A DNA stretch of 64,000 nucleotides, taken from Phenylobacterium koreense. Lineage in GTDB: Bacteria; Pseudomonadota; Alphaproteobacteria; Caulobacterales; Caulobacteraceae. Shown here in pieces: positions 49,467 to 58,589 of this stretch; position 1 is the first letter of the stretch; each line of letters starts with the position of its first letter. The notes under the pieces are model-generated. The model was not told the DNA's origin. It saw only the letters and a program-made list of their open reading frames with translations, and did no database searches. The stretch is from assembly GCF_040545335.1 (NCBI RefSeq), contig NZ_JBEPLU010000001.1, forward strand, positions 1 to 64,000. The letters run 5' to 3'. Made by a program: the position numbers and the translations under genes.

Positions 49467-52130
49467 TCAGACGACGGCTTCGAGCCGCGCCAGCGCCTGT
49501 TCCAGCTTGGCCTTGGCCGCTTCCGATTCGGCGAGGCGCTCGCGATTTTCCTCGACCACTTCCTCCTTGGCGTTGGCCACGAAGGCGGGGTTGCCCAGCT
49601 TCTTGTTCACGTGGGCGATGTCGGAAGCGTGGCCCGCGATTTCCTTGGCCAGGCGCGCGCGCTCGGCCGCAAGGTCGATGAACTCGGCCACCGGCAGCGC
49701 CAGGGTCGCGCCATTGACCACGAAGGGGATCGCGCCTTCCGGAGCGTGGTCCTCGAAGCGTACTTCGGAGATGCGCAGGGTCTGGGCGATGACCGCGGCG
49801 TTGGCCTGGAAGACCGCGCGCTGGGCGTCGCTCGCCTCGATGACCAGCAGCGGCGGCCGCGCCGAATGCGGGACATTGAGCTCGGCCTTCACCGAGCGGC
49901 CTTCGCTGACGGCGGTGACGATCAGCTCGATCTCGGCGTCGGCGGCCGGGTCGATCAGTTCGTCGCCGAGCTGCGGCCAGCGGGCGGTGATCAGCATGCC
50001 CTCGCTGCGCGTCGCGCCGAGGTCGGAGGTCTGGGCCCACAGCTCTTCGGTGAGGAACGGCATGACCGGGTGCAGAAGCTTCAGGATGACGTCCAGGGCC
50101 CAGGCGGCGGTGGCCTGGGTCTCGGCCTTGGCCGCCTCGTCCGCGCCGTTCAGGATCGGCTTGGCCAGCTCGACGTACCAGTCGCAGAAGGTGTTCCAGA
50201 TAAACCGATAGAGGCCGTTGGCCGCCCCGTCGAAGCTGCAGCCCTCCAAGGACTTGGTGACCGCCTGGGCCGTGCGGGTCGTCTCGCCGACGATCCAGCG
50301 GTTGAGGACGTTCTTGACCTGGCTCGGGTCGAAGCCTTCGGCGCGGGCGCAGCCGTTCACCTGCGCAAAGCGCGCGGCGTTCCACAGCTTTGTGCCGAAG
50401 TTGCGATAACCTTCAATACGTTGACGTGACAACTTGATGTCACGAGCCTGGCCCGACATGGCCGTCAGGGTGAACCGCAGGGCGTCGGCGCCATAGTCGT
50501 CGACGAGCTCCAGCGGGTCCATGACATTGCCCTTGGACTTGCTCATCTTCTTGCCCTCGGCGTCGCGCACGAGAGCGTTGATGAACACCCGGTCGAAGGG
50601 GACCTCGCCCATGAAGTGCAGGCCCATCATCATCATCCGGGCGACCCAGAAGAAGATGATGTCGAAGCCGGTGACCAGGGTGCTGGTCGGGTAGAAGCGC
50701 TTCAGGTCGGCGGTCTGCTCCGGCCAGCCAAGGGTCGAGAACGGCCACAGGCCCGAGGAGAACCAGGTGTCGAGGACATCCTCGTCCTGACGCAGCAGTT
50801 CGTCATGGCCGAAGTGCTCGCGGGCGAGCGCCTTGGCCTCTTCCTCCGTCTCGGCGACGAAGATCTCGCCCTTGGGGCCGTACCAGGCCGGAATGCGGTG
50901 CCCCCACCAGAGCTGGCGCGAGATGCACCAGGGCTCGATGTTGCGCATCCACTCGTAATAGGTCTTTTCCCAGTGGCGAGGCTCGAAGACGGTCTTGCCC
51001 TCCTCGACCGCCTTGATCGCCGGCTGGGCCAGGACCTTGGCGTCGACGTACCACTGGTCGGTCAGGTAGGGCTCGATGACGACGCCGGAGCGGTCGCCAT
51101 GCGGGACGGCGTGGCGGGTCTTCTCGACGCCGCGCAGCAGGCCGAGTTCCTCGAACGCTGCGACCACCTTCTTGCGGGCCTCGAAACGGTCCAGGCCGCG
51201 ATATTCGGCCGGGGCGTTCTCGTTGATCTTCGCATCCTCGGTGAAGATGTTGATCAGCGGCAGGTTGTTGCGCTTGCCGACCTGATAGTCGTTGAAGTCG
51301 TGCGCCGGGGTGATCTTCACCGCGCCGGAGCCCTTCTCCGGGTCGGCATAGTCGTCGGCGACGATCGGGATCGGGCGGCCGACGATCGGCAGGCGGACGG
51401 CGCGGCCGATCAGCGCCTTGTAGCGCTCGTCGTCCGGGTGGACCGCGACGGCGACGTCGCCAAGCATGGTTTCGGGACGCGTGGTGGCGACGACGATCTC
51501 GCCGGAGCCGTCCTCCAGCGGATAGGCGAAGTGCCAGAAGTGGCCGTCGACTTCGCGCTGCTCGACCTCGATGTCGGAAATGGCGGTCTGGAAGTGCGGA
51601 TCCCAGTTCACCAGGCGCTTGTCGCGATAGATCAGGCCCTGCTTGTGCAGGGTGACGAAGACCTTCCGGACAGCCGCCGACAGCCCCTCGTCGAGGGTGA
51701 AGCGCTCACGACTCCAGTCGCAGGAGGCGCCCAGGCGGCGGAGCTGATTGGTGATCGTGCCGCCACTCTGCGCCTTCCATTCCCAGACCTTGGCGATGAA
51801 CTCGTCGCGGCCCATGTCGCGGCGCCCGATGTTGCCGGCCGCGGCGAGCTGGCGCTCCACCACCATCTGGGTGGCGATGCCGGCGTGGTCGGTGCCGGGC
51901 AGCCAGAGGGCGGCCTTGCCGCGCATGCGCTCGAAGCGGGTCAGCACATCCTGCAGGGTGTTGTTCAGGGCGTGGCCGATGTGCAGCGAACCGGTGACGT
52001 TCGGTGGCGGAATGACGATCGAGAACGGCTCGGCCGCGGGATCGGAGGTCGGCGCGAAGGCGCCAGACTGTTCCCAGGCGGCGTAAAGGCGGGGCTCTGC
52101 GGACTTGGGGTCGAAGTTCTTCTCAAGCAT
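49467..52130 (-). CDS. valS: Valyl-tRNA synthetase
   Basis: 887 residues from ATG 52130 (MLEKNFDPKSAEPRLY). Class I synthetase signature HIGH in PPNVTGSLHIGHALNNTLQD, editing CP1 domain (VVATTRPETMLGDVAVAVHP), KMSKSKGN near residue 545, and the C-terminal coiled coil of ValS (EFIDLAAERARLAKEIAGHA...). Charges tRNA-Val and edits threonine. Downstream of popZ by 128 bp, as in Caulobacter. Confidence 0.97.
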   Translation of the reverse strand: MLEKNFDPKSAEPRLYAAWEQSGAFAPTSDPAAEPFSIVIPPPNVTGSLHIGHALNNTLQDVLTRFERMRGKAALWLPGTDHAGIATQMVVERQLAAAGNIGRRDMGRDEFIAKVWEWKAQSGGTITNQLRRLGASCDWSRERFTLDEGLSAAVRKVFVTLHKQGLIYRDKRLVNWDPHFQTAISDIEVEQREVDGHFWHFAYPLEDGSGEIVVATTRPETMLGDVAVAVHPDDERYKALIGRAVRLPIVGRPIPIVADDYADPEKGSGAVKITPAHDFNDYQVGKRNNLPLINIFTEDAKINENAPAEYRGLDRFEARKKVVAAFEELGLLRGVEKTRHAVPHGDRSGVVIEPYLTDQWYVDAKVLAQPAIKAVEEGKTVFEPRHWEKTYYEWMRNIEPWCISRQLWWGHRIPAWYGPKGEIFVAETEEEAKALAREHFGHDELLRQDEDVLDTWFSSGLWPFSTLGWPEQTADLKRFYPTSTLVTGFDIIFFWVARMMMMGLHFMGEVPFDRVFINALVRDAEGKKMSKSKGNVMDPLELVDDYGADALRFTLTAMSGQARDIKLSRQRIEGYRNFGTKLWNAARFAQVNGCARAEGFDPSQVKNVLNRWIVGETTRTAQAVTKSLEGCSFDGAANGLYRFIWNTFCDWYVELAKPILNGADEAAKAETQATAAWALDVILKLLHPVMPFLTEELWAQTSDLGATRSEGMLITARWPQLGDELIDPAADAEIELIVTAVSEGRSVKAELNVPHSARPPLLVIEASDAQRAVFQANAAVIAQTLRISEVRFEDHAPEGAIPFVVNGATLALPVAEFIDLAAERARLAKEIAGHASDIAHVNKKLGNPAFVANAKEEVVEENRERLAESEAAKAKLEQALARLEAVV

Positions 52131-52258
52131 TTGGGCGCTGCATACCGTTTCGGGCATCGGGGTGGAAGCACGATGCCATGGAATCCATGCGCCCCGCTCG
52201 GGCGATCAGCCAGGCGGGGCGTAACTTTCGCGATGTGATGGGTGCGAACCCGGTTGGG

Positions 52259-52774
52259 TTAGCGTACTCGGCTGCGGGCGATCCGCTCGACTTCCTTGTC
52301 GACCGTCGACTGGACGATGGCCGGAAGATTGTCGTCGAGCCACTGCTTGAGCAGCGGGCGAAGCAACTCGCGGACGACATCCTCGAGGGTCCGCCCCTCG
52401 GCCGGCATTTGGATGGCCGCAGAAAGCTGACCGAAGGCGCTGGCGGCGGCTGTCGCCGCGATAGGACCGACCAGGCCATCGCCCACGTCGATGGCCGGGG
52501 CCAACTCTTCGGGTTCAGGCTCCTCGGGCGCGGCCTGCGTATAAACGTCGAGATCGCCGACCGTCTCCACCTTCTCGGTCAGCTCGAGAACGCCGTCGTC
52601 CTCGTCTTCCGTCAGCGGGGTGAAGGCAGGCGCCTCGACCGGCTCGGCCTCTTCCGGCTCCGCCTCGGCAACGGGCGCAGCGGCGTCCGCCGGCGCGTCA
52701 TCTTCGGAGATGATGCGCCGGATGGAGGCCAGGATTTCCTCCATCGTCGGTTCTTGCGAAGTCTGTTCGGACAT
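52259..52774 (-). CDS. popZ: Polar organizing protein PopZ (DUF2497)
   Basis: 171 residues from ATG 52774. N-terminal helix PTMEEILASIRRIISEDDA, an acidic, Pro-rich disordered linker (EPEEAEPVEAPAFTPLTEDE), and the C-terminal oligomerisation part MPAEGRTLEDVVRELLRPLL plus KQWLDDNLPAIVQS. The C. crescentus PopZ (177 residues) has the same three parts. PopZ forms a polar microdomain that anchors the ParB-parS centromere and recruits cell-cycle factors. The linker is the most variable part between genera. No clear Shine-Dalgarno. Neighbours tolC and valS match Caulobacter synteny. Confidence 0.95.
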   Translation of the reverse strand: MSEQTSQEPTMEEILASIRRIISEDDAPADAAAPVAEAEPEEAEPVEAPAFTPLTEDEDDGVLELTEKVETVGDLDVYTQAAPEEPEPEELAPAIDVGDGLVGPIAATAAASAFGQLSAAIQMPAEGRTLEDVVRELLRPLLKQWLDDNLPAIVQSTVDKEVERIARSRVR

Positions 52775-52845
52775 ATGAAGCCGTCGCTCGTGCGAAAGTG
52801 AATCCATCACACCCAGCGGGCGTGACAGTGTGATCCTGCAATTTC

Positions 52846-52889
52846 CTCCGACCGGCGCAAGCGCCTAATCACTGCTCCAACGGTCGGAG
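52846..52889. repeat. Inverted repeat between tolC and popZ
   Basis: Perfect 9-bp arms CTCCGACCG (52846-52854) and CGGTCGGAG (52881-52889), with further ATTTC/GAAAT pairing outside across a bulge. It lies just after the tolC stop and before popZ. No T tract, so it is not a classical terminator; it may be in the popZ leader. Confidence 0.45.
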
Positions 52890-52906
52890 CGACGAAATTG
52901 TTCGCC

Positions 52907-54415
52907 CTATTTCGACGCGGGCGCCGGCGGCGGAGCCGCGGTGGTAGGCTGTTCGGTGACCTTCGGGGTGAGCACCCCGTCCACGACCGCGATCGGTTCT
53001 TCCCAGGGCACCCAGCCCCAGGTGACGCGGTTGTTCTTGAAATTGGCGCTGGCGTCGTAGCGGGTGACGCCGGGCGTCAGGAGCGGCGCTTCCAGCAGGC
53101 CCATCTGGGCCAGCACCAGCGAGACAGCGACGAACTCGTCCCGGCGCGCCGAGACCTGCGAGAGTTCGGCGTTACGGAGTTCCTGCTCGGCGTTGAGGAC
53201 GTCGAGCGTGGTGCGCAGGCCGACCTGCTGCTCCTGCCGCGTTCCCTCGGCGGCGATTCGAGCCGCCCTCACCTGCTCGTCGGTCGAGACGATGTTGGAC
53301 TTGCTGGCGACGTGTTGGTTCCACGCCTGGGTCAGGCTCTGCATCACCGACCGGCGCGCCGCCTCGACATTGATGCGGTCGGTGTTGTTGCGCTCCATCG
53401 CCGCGCGGATACGCGAGGAGGTCAGGCCGCCAGTGAACAGCGGAACCGTCACCGTAGCGCCGGCCCGGACCGCACGGGAGTAGTCCTCGCGCTCGAACGG
53501 CTCGGCCGGGCCGTTATAGCCGAGGCTGGCGCTCACGCCGAGATTGGGCATCCGCTCGGCCTTGGCTCCGGCGAGACGCGCGTTGCTGGCGCGCTCGGCG
53601 TATTTCGCCTGCCGGACCTGCGGGTTGTTGTTTTCCGCGGCCTCGAAGGCCTGGGAGATGTCGGCTGGCAGCAGGTCCGAAAGCTGGGGCTCAGGCGCCA
53701 GGTCTCCGGGGTTCTGACCGACGACCGCCGCATAGGTCGCGCGGCTGGACGCGAGCTGGGATTGGGCCAAGGCGAGTTGCGCATCGGCCGCAGCGAGCCG
53801 GGCCTCGGACTGCGCGACGTCCGTCCGGGTGATCTCGCCGACCTCGAAGCGCGCCTTCGATTCATCGAGCTGGCGCTGGAGGACCCGCTGGTTTTCCTGC
53901 CGGATCCGCAGGCCTTCCTGGTCGCGGCGAACATCGGCATAGGCCTGGATCACGGCCTGCATCACCGAGGCTTCGGTCCGGCGCAGTTGCTCGCGGCCGG
54001 CCAAAATGTCGGCTTCCGCCGCCGAGACGGTCGCTGCGACGCGGCCGCCCGTGAAGAGCGGCTGACTCAGGGACAGGGTCGCGCCGGCGCTGTTCGCCTC
54101 AGTGATCCCGCTTCCCACCGGATCGGGGACGCCGTCGCCGTTGCGGTCGACGGCGCGCGCATTGGCTGGAACCCGGTTCTCGGTATAGTTCGCCGCCGCC
54201 TGAGCCTGCACGGTCGGGCGGTAGCCGGCGCGGGCCTGCACCCAGTTCTCGTCCAGGGCCCGTTGAGTGGCCCGCTGGGCCTGCAGGGTCGGGTTCGAGT
54301 CGTAGGCCAGCGCAATCGCCTCGGCCAGGGTTTCGGCGGAAGCCGGAGCTGCTGCGATGATCAGCGCAAGTCCTGCGCTAGCGGCCAGCAATCCTCCGCG
54401 ACGACTAGTGAACAT
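52907..54415 (-). CDS. tolC: TolC-family outer-membrane efflux protein
   Basis: 502 residues. Signal peptide to about residue 27 (LLAASAGLALIIAAAPASA). Two TolC repeats: ETLAEAIALAYDSNPTLQAQRA and the repeat DLLPADISQAFEAAENNNPQVRQAKYAERA (split), with coiled-coil segments and the periplasmic-tip region EQELRNAELSQVSARRDEFV. Trimeric channel for type I secretion and multidrug efflux; the Caulobacter homologues RsaFa/RsaFb export the S-layer protein RsaA. The C-terminal 60 residues (WGWVPWEEPIAVVDGVLTPK) are a Pro/Ala-rich extension. No ABC or MFP partners adjacent. Confidence 0.94.
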   Translation of the reverse strand: MFTSRRGGLLAASAGLALIIAAAPASAETLAEAIALAYDSNPTLQAQRATQRALDENWVQARAGYRPTVQAQAAANYTENRVPANARAVDRNGDGVPDPVGSGITEANSAGATLSLSQPLFTGGRVAATVSAAEADILAGREQLRRTEASVMQAVIQAYADVRRDQEGLRIRQENQRVLQRQLDESKARFEVGEITRTDVAQSEARLAAADAQLALAQSQLASSRATYAAVVGQNPGDLAPEPQLSDLLPADISQAFEAAENNNPQVRQAKYAERASNARLAGAKAERMPNLGVSASLGYNGPAEPFEREDYSRAVRAGATVTVPLFTGGLTSSRIRAAMERNNTDRINVEAARRSVMQSLTQAWNQHVASKSNIVSTDEQVRAARIAAEGTRQEQQVGLRTTLDVLNAEQELRNAELSQVSARRDEFVAVSLVLAQMGLLEAPLLTPGVTRYDASANFKNNRVTWGWVPWEEPIAVVDGVLTPKVTEQPTTAAPPPAPASK

Positions 54416-54560
54416 GATTATCCCCGAAACCGCGTAGTGAACCCGGCCTTATATGACCGGCTATTTTGCGTCGGACTAGTGGTCCGGACCTTAAGCTTTT
54501 TTCACACCCAAGTTTCGCGCGTGTTTCACGCGGGCGATCCGCCTACGGCGCATCTGCAAC

Positions 54561-55133
54561 CTAGAACGTAAAACCGGCCTCCGGTTCGAAGCCAGGAAGA
54601 ATCGGGGCCATCGCGTCGAAAAGCACACGGCGGCCGATGCCGTCGTCCGCCCGTACGTAGAGCACGGCCTTCGCGGTCGGCCCGTCACGCTCGATCACCA
54701 GCAGGCGGCCGCCGAGGGTCAGGGCGTCGAGCCAGGCCTTGGGCGCATGGGTCACGGCGCCTTCGACGATGATCAGGTCGTAGCCAGCGCCGGGAACGGC
54801 CTTCAGGTCCTCCCCATCGACGCGGGTCACGGTCAGGCCGATGAACTCCAGCACCTTGGCGGCGTAGGGCGCGGCGATCGCCAGGGCCTGTTCGCCTTCC
54901 AGCGGACGCGCCGCCTGCAGCAGCTTGGAGACTTCCCGGGCGCGCAGCAGGTATCGGCCGGGCGCGTACTCCACGTCGGTGTCGGCATAGACCTGGAAGG
55001 ATTTGTCGGCCGGGGCCAGTTCTTCACGCGGGATCGTCCGCATCGCGTCGTGAATCCGCACGTCGGTCACATCGTTGGTGCGAACTTGGCTCTCAACCAT
55101 ATTGAGCCGGGCGGCGACGAAATCGGCGGCCAT
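54561..55133 (-). CDS. PCMT-like protein with a lost SAM motif
   Basis: 190 residues from ATG 55133 (GAGGAAAC upstream). Aligns with protein-L-isoaspartate O-methyltransferases: MVESQVRTNDVTDVRIHDAM, then REELAPADKSFQVYADTDVE, and a C-terminal Rossmann half YDLIIVEGAVTHAPKAWLDALTLGGRLLVIERD (split). Motif I, normally VLEIGTGSGYQTA, is ALAIAAPYAAKV at residues 83-94, without the GxGxG glycines, so SAM binding by the usual mode is unlikely. 145 bp upstream of tolC, same direction. Probably a repurposed non-catalytic or altered family member. Confidence 0.88.
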   Translation of the reverse strand: MAADFVAARLNMVESQVRTNDVTDVRIHDAMRTIPREELAPADKSFQVYADTDVEYAPGRYLLRAREVSKLLQAARPLEGEQALAIAAPYAAKVLEFIGLTVTRVDGEDLKAVPGAGYDLIIVEGAVTHAPKAWLDALTLGGRLLVIERDGPTAKAVLYVRADDGIGRRVLFDAMAPILPGFEPEAGFTF

Positions 55134-55281
55134 GTTTCCTCGACGGGGCAGACGCGGGGTGCAAAACTCTGGCGCGCTTATAGGTCCTGGGCTGACGGGA
55201 ACGCAATCGGCCCGTGAGAGAGGATTGCAGCCGGCGGGCTGTTCTGTTAGCCATCCGCCCTCCCCGGTTTCGACCGGCGGC

Positions 55282-55355
55282 GGCCTGATGGCGGAGTGGT
55301 GACGCAGCGGACTGCAAATCCGTGCACCCGAGTTCGATTCTCGGTCAGGCCTCCA
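55282..55355 (+). tRNA. tRNA-Cys (anticodon GCA)
   Basis: 74-nt cloverleaf. Acceptor GGCCTGA (55282-55288) pairs perfectly with TCAGGCC before T and the encoded CCA (55353-55355). Anticodon loop CTGCAAA with GCA at 55314-55316, T-arm CCGAG-TTCGATT-CTCGG. Divergent from the PCMT-like gene. Confidence 0.96.
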
Positions 55356-55450
55356 AATTTTCCAGCAACTTGGCTTCAGCGACAGATGCCCGCGTCCCAG
55401 CCGGCCGCGTGCTGCTGCGTCATGCCGCGAAGCTGGCCCGCGCCGCATAC

Positions 55451-55467
55451 GGGAATTCCCTTAAGGG
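55451..55467. promoter_or_regulatory. Overlapping palindromes GGGAATTCCC/CCCTTAAGGG
   Basis: Two perfect 10-bp palindromes overlap by three bases in GGGAATTCCCTTAAGGG, about 65 bp upstream of the 34-residue peptide gene. The pattern suggests a protein-binding site; no known box matches with certainty. Confidence 0.35.
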
Positions 55468-55532
55468 CCGTCCCCGACTTTCAGACCCGGCCAGGTTGAA
55501 GCACCGTCGCCTTAACAGCAACGGAGTCAGCC

Positions 55533-55637
55533 ATGTCGATCCAGGACGCCTATCTCTACATGGTCGTGACCGCCTTCTCGATCTTCGCCATCGCGGTGTT
55601 TGGCGTGTCGATCTGGAGCAAGGGCGGCAAGCACTGA
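55533..55637 (+). CDS. Small single-span membrane peptide (34 residues)
   Basis: ATG 55533 to TGA 55637; below the usual annotation cut-off. Translation begins MSIQDAYLYMVVTAFSIFAI and ends with WSKGGKH. One membrane helix of about 20 residues (YMVVTAFSIFAIAVFGVSIW) with a short polar start and a positively charged C-terminal tail. GGAG lies 6 bases before the ATG. It is convergent with fixJ, whose stop is only 5 bp away. It resembles small subunits or regulators of membrane complexes such as oxidases; the specific partner is unknown. Confidence 0.7.
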   Translation: MSIQDAYLYMVVTAFSIFAIAVFGVSIWSKGGKH

Positions 55638-55641
55638 CCCG

Positions 55642-56250
55642 TCAGGCCCGCTCGGCGATCATCGCCAGGCGGACCAGTTCGGAAAGGCTAGCAGCCTTCA
55701 TCTTGGTCATCACGTTCGCCCGATAGATCTCGACCGTCCGCGGGCTGATTCCCAGGTCGAAGGCGATGACCTTGTTGGCGTGGCCGGCGACCAGGCCCTC
55801 AAGAACTTCGCGCTCGCGGCCCGACAGCGAGGCTATGCGCGCCGAGATATCCGCCGCCTCCGCGGCGCCGTGGCGGTCCTTTTCGCCCGCGCTGAGCGCC
55901 ATCCGGACGGCGGAGAGGAAGGCGTCGTCGTCGAACGGCTTCTCGATGAAGTCTGCGACGCCGGCCTTCATGGCCTCGACGGCCAGGGGCACGTCGGCGT
56001 GGCCGGTGATCATGATGATCGGCAGACGGAAGTTGGACGCTTTCAGGCGACGCACCAGTTCCAGGCCGGTCATCTCCGGCATCCGCACGTCAGTCACCAC
56101 GCAGCCGGCCTGGACTTCCGGCAGAACCTCCAGAAACGCGATGGCCGACTCATGAAGCCGGGGATGCAGATCGGCGGTCTCGAGCAGGAAGCCCAGGGAG
56201 TCGCGCACCGCCGGATCGTCGTCGATCACATGCACTGTCACGTCAGCCAT
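55642..56250 (-). CDS. fixJ: Response regulator FixJ
   Basis: 202 residues: receiver domain with the phosphoacceptor Asp54 in [12 protein letters not shown] and a LuxR/FixJ-type HTH in [20 protein letters not shown], then [19 protein letters not shown]. In rhizobia and Caulobacter FixJ is phosphorylated by FixL at low oxygen and switches on fixK and microaerobic genes. The start overlaps the fixL stop by 8 bases. No fixK or fixT gene is in this window. Confidence 0.94.
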   Translation of the reverse strand: MADVTVHVIDDDPAVRDSLGFLLETADLHPRLHESAIAFLEVLPEVQAGCVVTDVRMPEMTGLELVRRLKASNFRLPIIMITGHADVPLAVEAMKAGVADFIEKPFDDDAFLSAVRMALSAGEKDRHGAAEAADISARIASLSGREREVLEGLVAGHANKVIAFDLGISPRTVEIYRANVMTKMKAASLSELVRLAMIAERA

Positions 56251-57724
56251 CGAGGTCTTCTTCTCCTACGCTGTGCAGGGTGAAGCGGAACGTCGCGCCT
56301 CCCCCTGGTGTTTCCTCGGCCCAGATGCGTCCGCCATGGGCCTCGATGATAGTGCGGCAGATTGACAGCCCCACCCCCATACCGTGCCGCTTGGTCGTGA
56401 AGAAGGGCTGGAAGAGCTGGTCCGCGATCTCGGGATCGATGCCAGGACCGGTGTCGGCGACCGCAACCTCGGCAAAGCCGGGTTCGCCTGGCGCAACCGT
56501 GATCGTCAGGTTGCGGCGATCGCCCTCCACCATCGAGTCCATGGCGTTGCGGATAAGGTTCAGCACCACCTGCTGTACCTGAACCTTGTCGGCCAGCACC
56601 AGATCGACGGCCGGGCTGAACGAGAACTCCACCCGCACGCCGTGCTCCTTCGCGCCGACGAGGGCCAGGGCGCAGGCCTCTTCGATCAGCTTGTGCAGCG
56701 ATTCTACCCGCCGCTCGGTCTCACCTCGGGCCACGAAGTCGCGAAGCCGGCGGATGATGTCGCCTGCCCGCAGCGTCTGCTCGCTGGCCTTGTCCAGGGC
56801 GTCGCTCAGCCGGTCCCTCGGGATTTCCTCGGCCGCCAGCAGCCGAACCGAACCGCGGAGATAGTTCGCCATCGCCGAGAGCGGCTGGTTCAGCTCGTGC
56901 GCCAGGGACGAGGCCATCTCGCCCAGAGCGGTGAGGCGCGAGATGTGGACCAGCTCCGATTGCAGTTCCTGCAGGCGGGCCTCGGTTGCCTGCCGCTCGG
57001 TGAGGTCGCGCGCGAAGCCGGTGAAGAAGCGGCCGTCCTCGGTGTGCATCTCGCCCACCGCCAGTTCCATCGGGAAGGTGGAGCCATCTTTGCGCTGCCC
57101 CACGACCACCCGGCCGACGCCGATAATCCGGCGCTCGTGGGTCCGGTAATAGCGCTCAAGATAACCGTCGTGCGCCTCGTGGTAGGGCGAAGGCATCAGC
57201 AGGTTCACGTTCCGCCCGATGATCTCGGCCGACGTCCAGCCGAACAGCCGCTCGGCGGCGCTGGAAAACGACTGGATGAAGCCGCGCTCGTCGATGACCA
57301 CCATCGCGTCGGGCACGGTATCGAGGATGGACCGCAGGTGAGCTTCGCGGCTGGCCAGGTCGCGATTGATCGCCACCGCCCTGCGCCGGGAACGCTGAAA
57401 GGACTCGCCGCCATAGACGATCGCGGCGGCCACGACCGCGAAGACGAAGGCGCTGATCAGGTCGGCGTCGCCCAGGCCCTGATTGCGATAGGCAAGAAAG
57501 AGGCCGGCGCTCAACCCCAGGACAGCCGCCGTCGCCCCGGTGACGACGCCCGCATAGGCCGAGGCCACCACGACGGCCGGCACGAAAACCAGGAACGCGA
57601 CGCTCTCACCGGCCAGGGGAGCCAGCATCACCTGCGCCGCCACCCCCGCCCAAACGCCGAGAATGGCCAGGACCACGCCGGTCCAAAGGCTCTGCGACGT
57701 GATCAGCGGATCATCTCCCACCAT
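56243..57724 (-). CDS. fixL: Oxygen-sensing histidine kinase FixL (heme PAS)
   Basis: 493 residues. About four membrane spans in residues 12-108, then a PAS domain (residues 125-245). The heme-binding His185 is in [11 protein letters not shown], with the distal pocket arginine in [11 protein letters not shown] (Arg205), both conserved with rhizobial FixL, where oxygen release activates the kinase. HisKA box with phospho-His276 in [17 protein letters not shown], HATPase region with [12 protein letters not shown] and [26 protein letters not shown] (split). Transcribed with fixJ. Controls gene expression by oxygen. Confidence 0.95.
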   Translation of the reverse strand: MVGDDPLITSQSLWTGVVLAILGVWAGVAAQVMLAPLAGESVAFLVFVPAVVVASAYAGVVTGATAAVLGLSAGLFLAYRNQGLGDADLISAFVFAVVAAAIVYGGESFQRSRRRAVAINRDLASREAHLRSILDTVPDAMVVIDERGFIQSFSSAAERLFGWTSAEIIGRNVNLLMPSPYHEAHDGYLERYYRTHERRIIGVGRVVVGQRKDGSTFPMELAVGEMHTEDGRFFTGFARDLTERQATEARLQELQSELVHISRLTALGEMASSLAHELNQPLSAMANYLRGSVRLLAAEEIPRDRLSDALDKASEQTLRAGDIIRRLRDFVARGETERRVESLHKLIEEACALALVGAKEHGVRVEFSFSPAVDLVLADKVQVQQVVLNLIRNAMDSMVEGDRRNLTITVAPGEPGFAEVAVADTGPGIDPEIADQLFQPFFTTKRHGMGVGLSICRTIIEAHGGRIWAEETPGGGATFRFTLHSVGEEDLDG

Positions 57725-57782
57725 GCACGGCTAATAGCCCAAGCCGCTACCGCAGCCCCTTACGGTATACTCCTTAGCGGGG

Positions 57783-58589
57783 CTAGAGGACCGTGCGCAC
57801 CTTGAAGAGTTCAGGGAAGAAAGATCCCTCGAGCGCCTTGGCGAGATAGGCCGCCCCGGCGCTGCCGCCGGTGCCGCCCTTGAAGCCGATGATGCGCTCC
57901 ACCGTCTTCAGGTGGGCGAAGCGCCACTGCTGGAAGCGGAACTCCAGGTCCACAAGTTTCTCGGCCAACTCGTAGAGATCCCAATATTTTTCGGGATCCC
58001 GGTAGACAGCGGTCCAGGCCGCCTCGACCGCAGCGCTATCGACGTGCGGCCTGCGCCAGTCGCGATTGAGCTCGGCTTCCGGAATGGCGAAGCCGCGGCG
58101 GGCAATCAGGCGGATCGCCTCGTCATAGAGGCTCGGCTCGGCCAGGGCCTGCACGAGGGGCGCATGGACGTCCGTGCCCTCATGGACCCGCAGCATCGTG
58201 GCGTCCTTGGCTCCCAGCAGGAACTCCAACATCCGATACTGGAACGACTGGAAGCCCGAGCTCTGGCCGAGATATGGTCGCAGCGCGTGGTAGTCGCTGG
58301 GAGTCATGGTGCCAAGGACGTCCCAGGACTGGATGAGCTGCCCCTGGATGCGGCTGACGCGCGCGATCATCTTGAAGGCCGGCCCCAGGTCGTCGGCGCG
58401 GATGTGCTCGCGCGCGGCCCGCAGCTCGTGCAGCGACAGTTTCAGCCATAGTTCCGAAGCCTGGTGGATGACGATGAACAGCAACTCGTCATGCTCGTCC
58501 GAGCGCGGCTTCTGGCTGGCCAGCAGGGTGTCCAGGCCCAGATAGTCGCCATAGCTCATCGCTGGCGGGGTATGCAGCTTTTCGGTCAT
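57783..58589 (-). CDS. kynA: Tryptophan 2,3-dioxygenase
   Basis: 268-residue heme enzyme opening the indole ring of L-tryptophan to N-formylkynurenine. Signature [47 protein letters not shown] (split), [20 protein letters not shown], and the C-terminal [20 protein letters not shown] with the proximal heme His. Stop/start overlap of 4 bases with kynU upstream, so a kynU-kynA operon. No kynB (arylformamidase) in the window. Confidence 0.96.
   Translation of the reverse strand: MTEKLHTPPAMSYGDYLGLDTLLASQKPRSDEHDELLFIVIHQASELWLKLSLHELRAAREHIRADDLGPAFKMIARVSRIQGQLIQSWDVLGTMTPSDYHALRPYLGQSSGFQSFQYRMLEFLLGAKDATMLRVHEGTDVHAPLVQALAEPSLYDEAIRLIARRGFAIPEAELNRDWRRPHVDSAAVEAAWTAVYRDPEKYWDLYELAEKLVDLEFRFQQWRFAHLKTVERIIGFKGGTGGSAGAAYLAKALEGSFFPELFKVRTVL

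Noticed and set aside
55356..55532. FNR/FixK box upstream of the small membrane peptide
   Set aside because: Searched for TTGAT-N4-ATCAA by eye and found none; only the overlapping palindromes were present.
56384..57805. 473-residue open frame on the plus strand
   Set aside because: Antisense to fixL, which has unmistakable PAS, HisKA and HATPase motifs.
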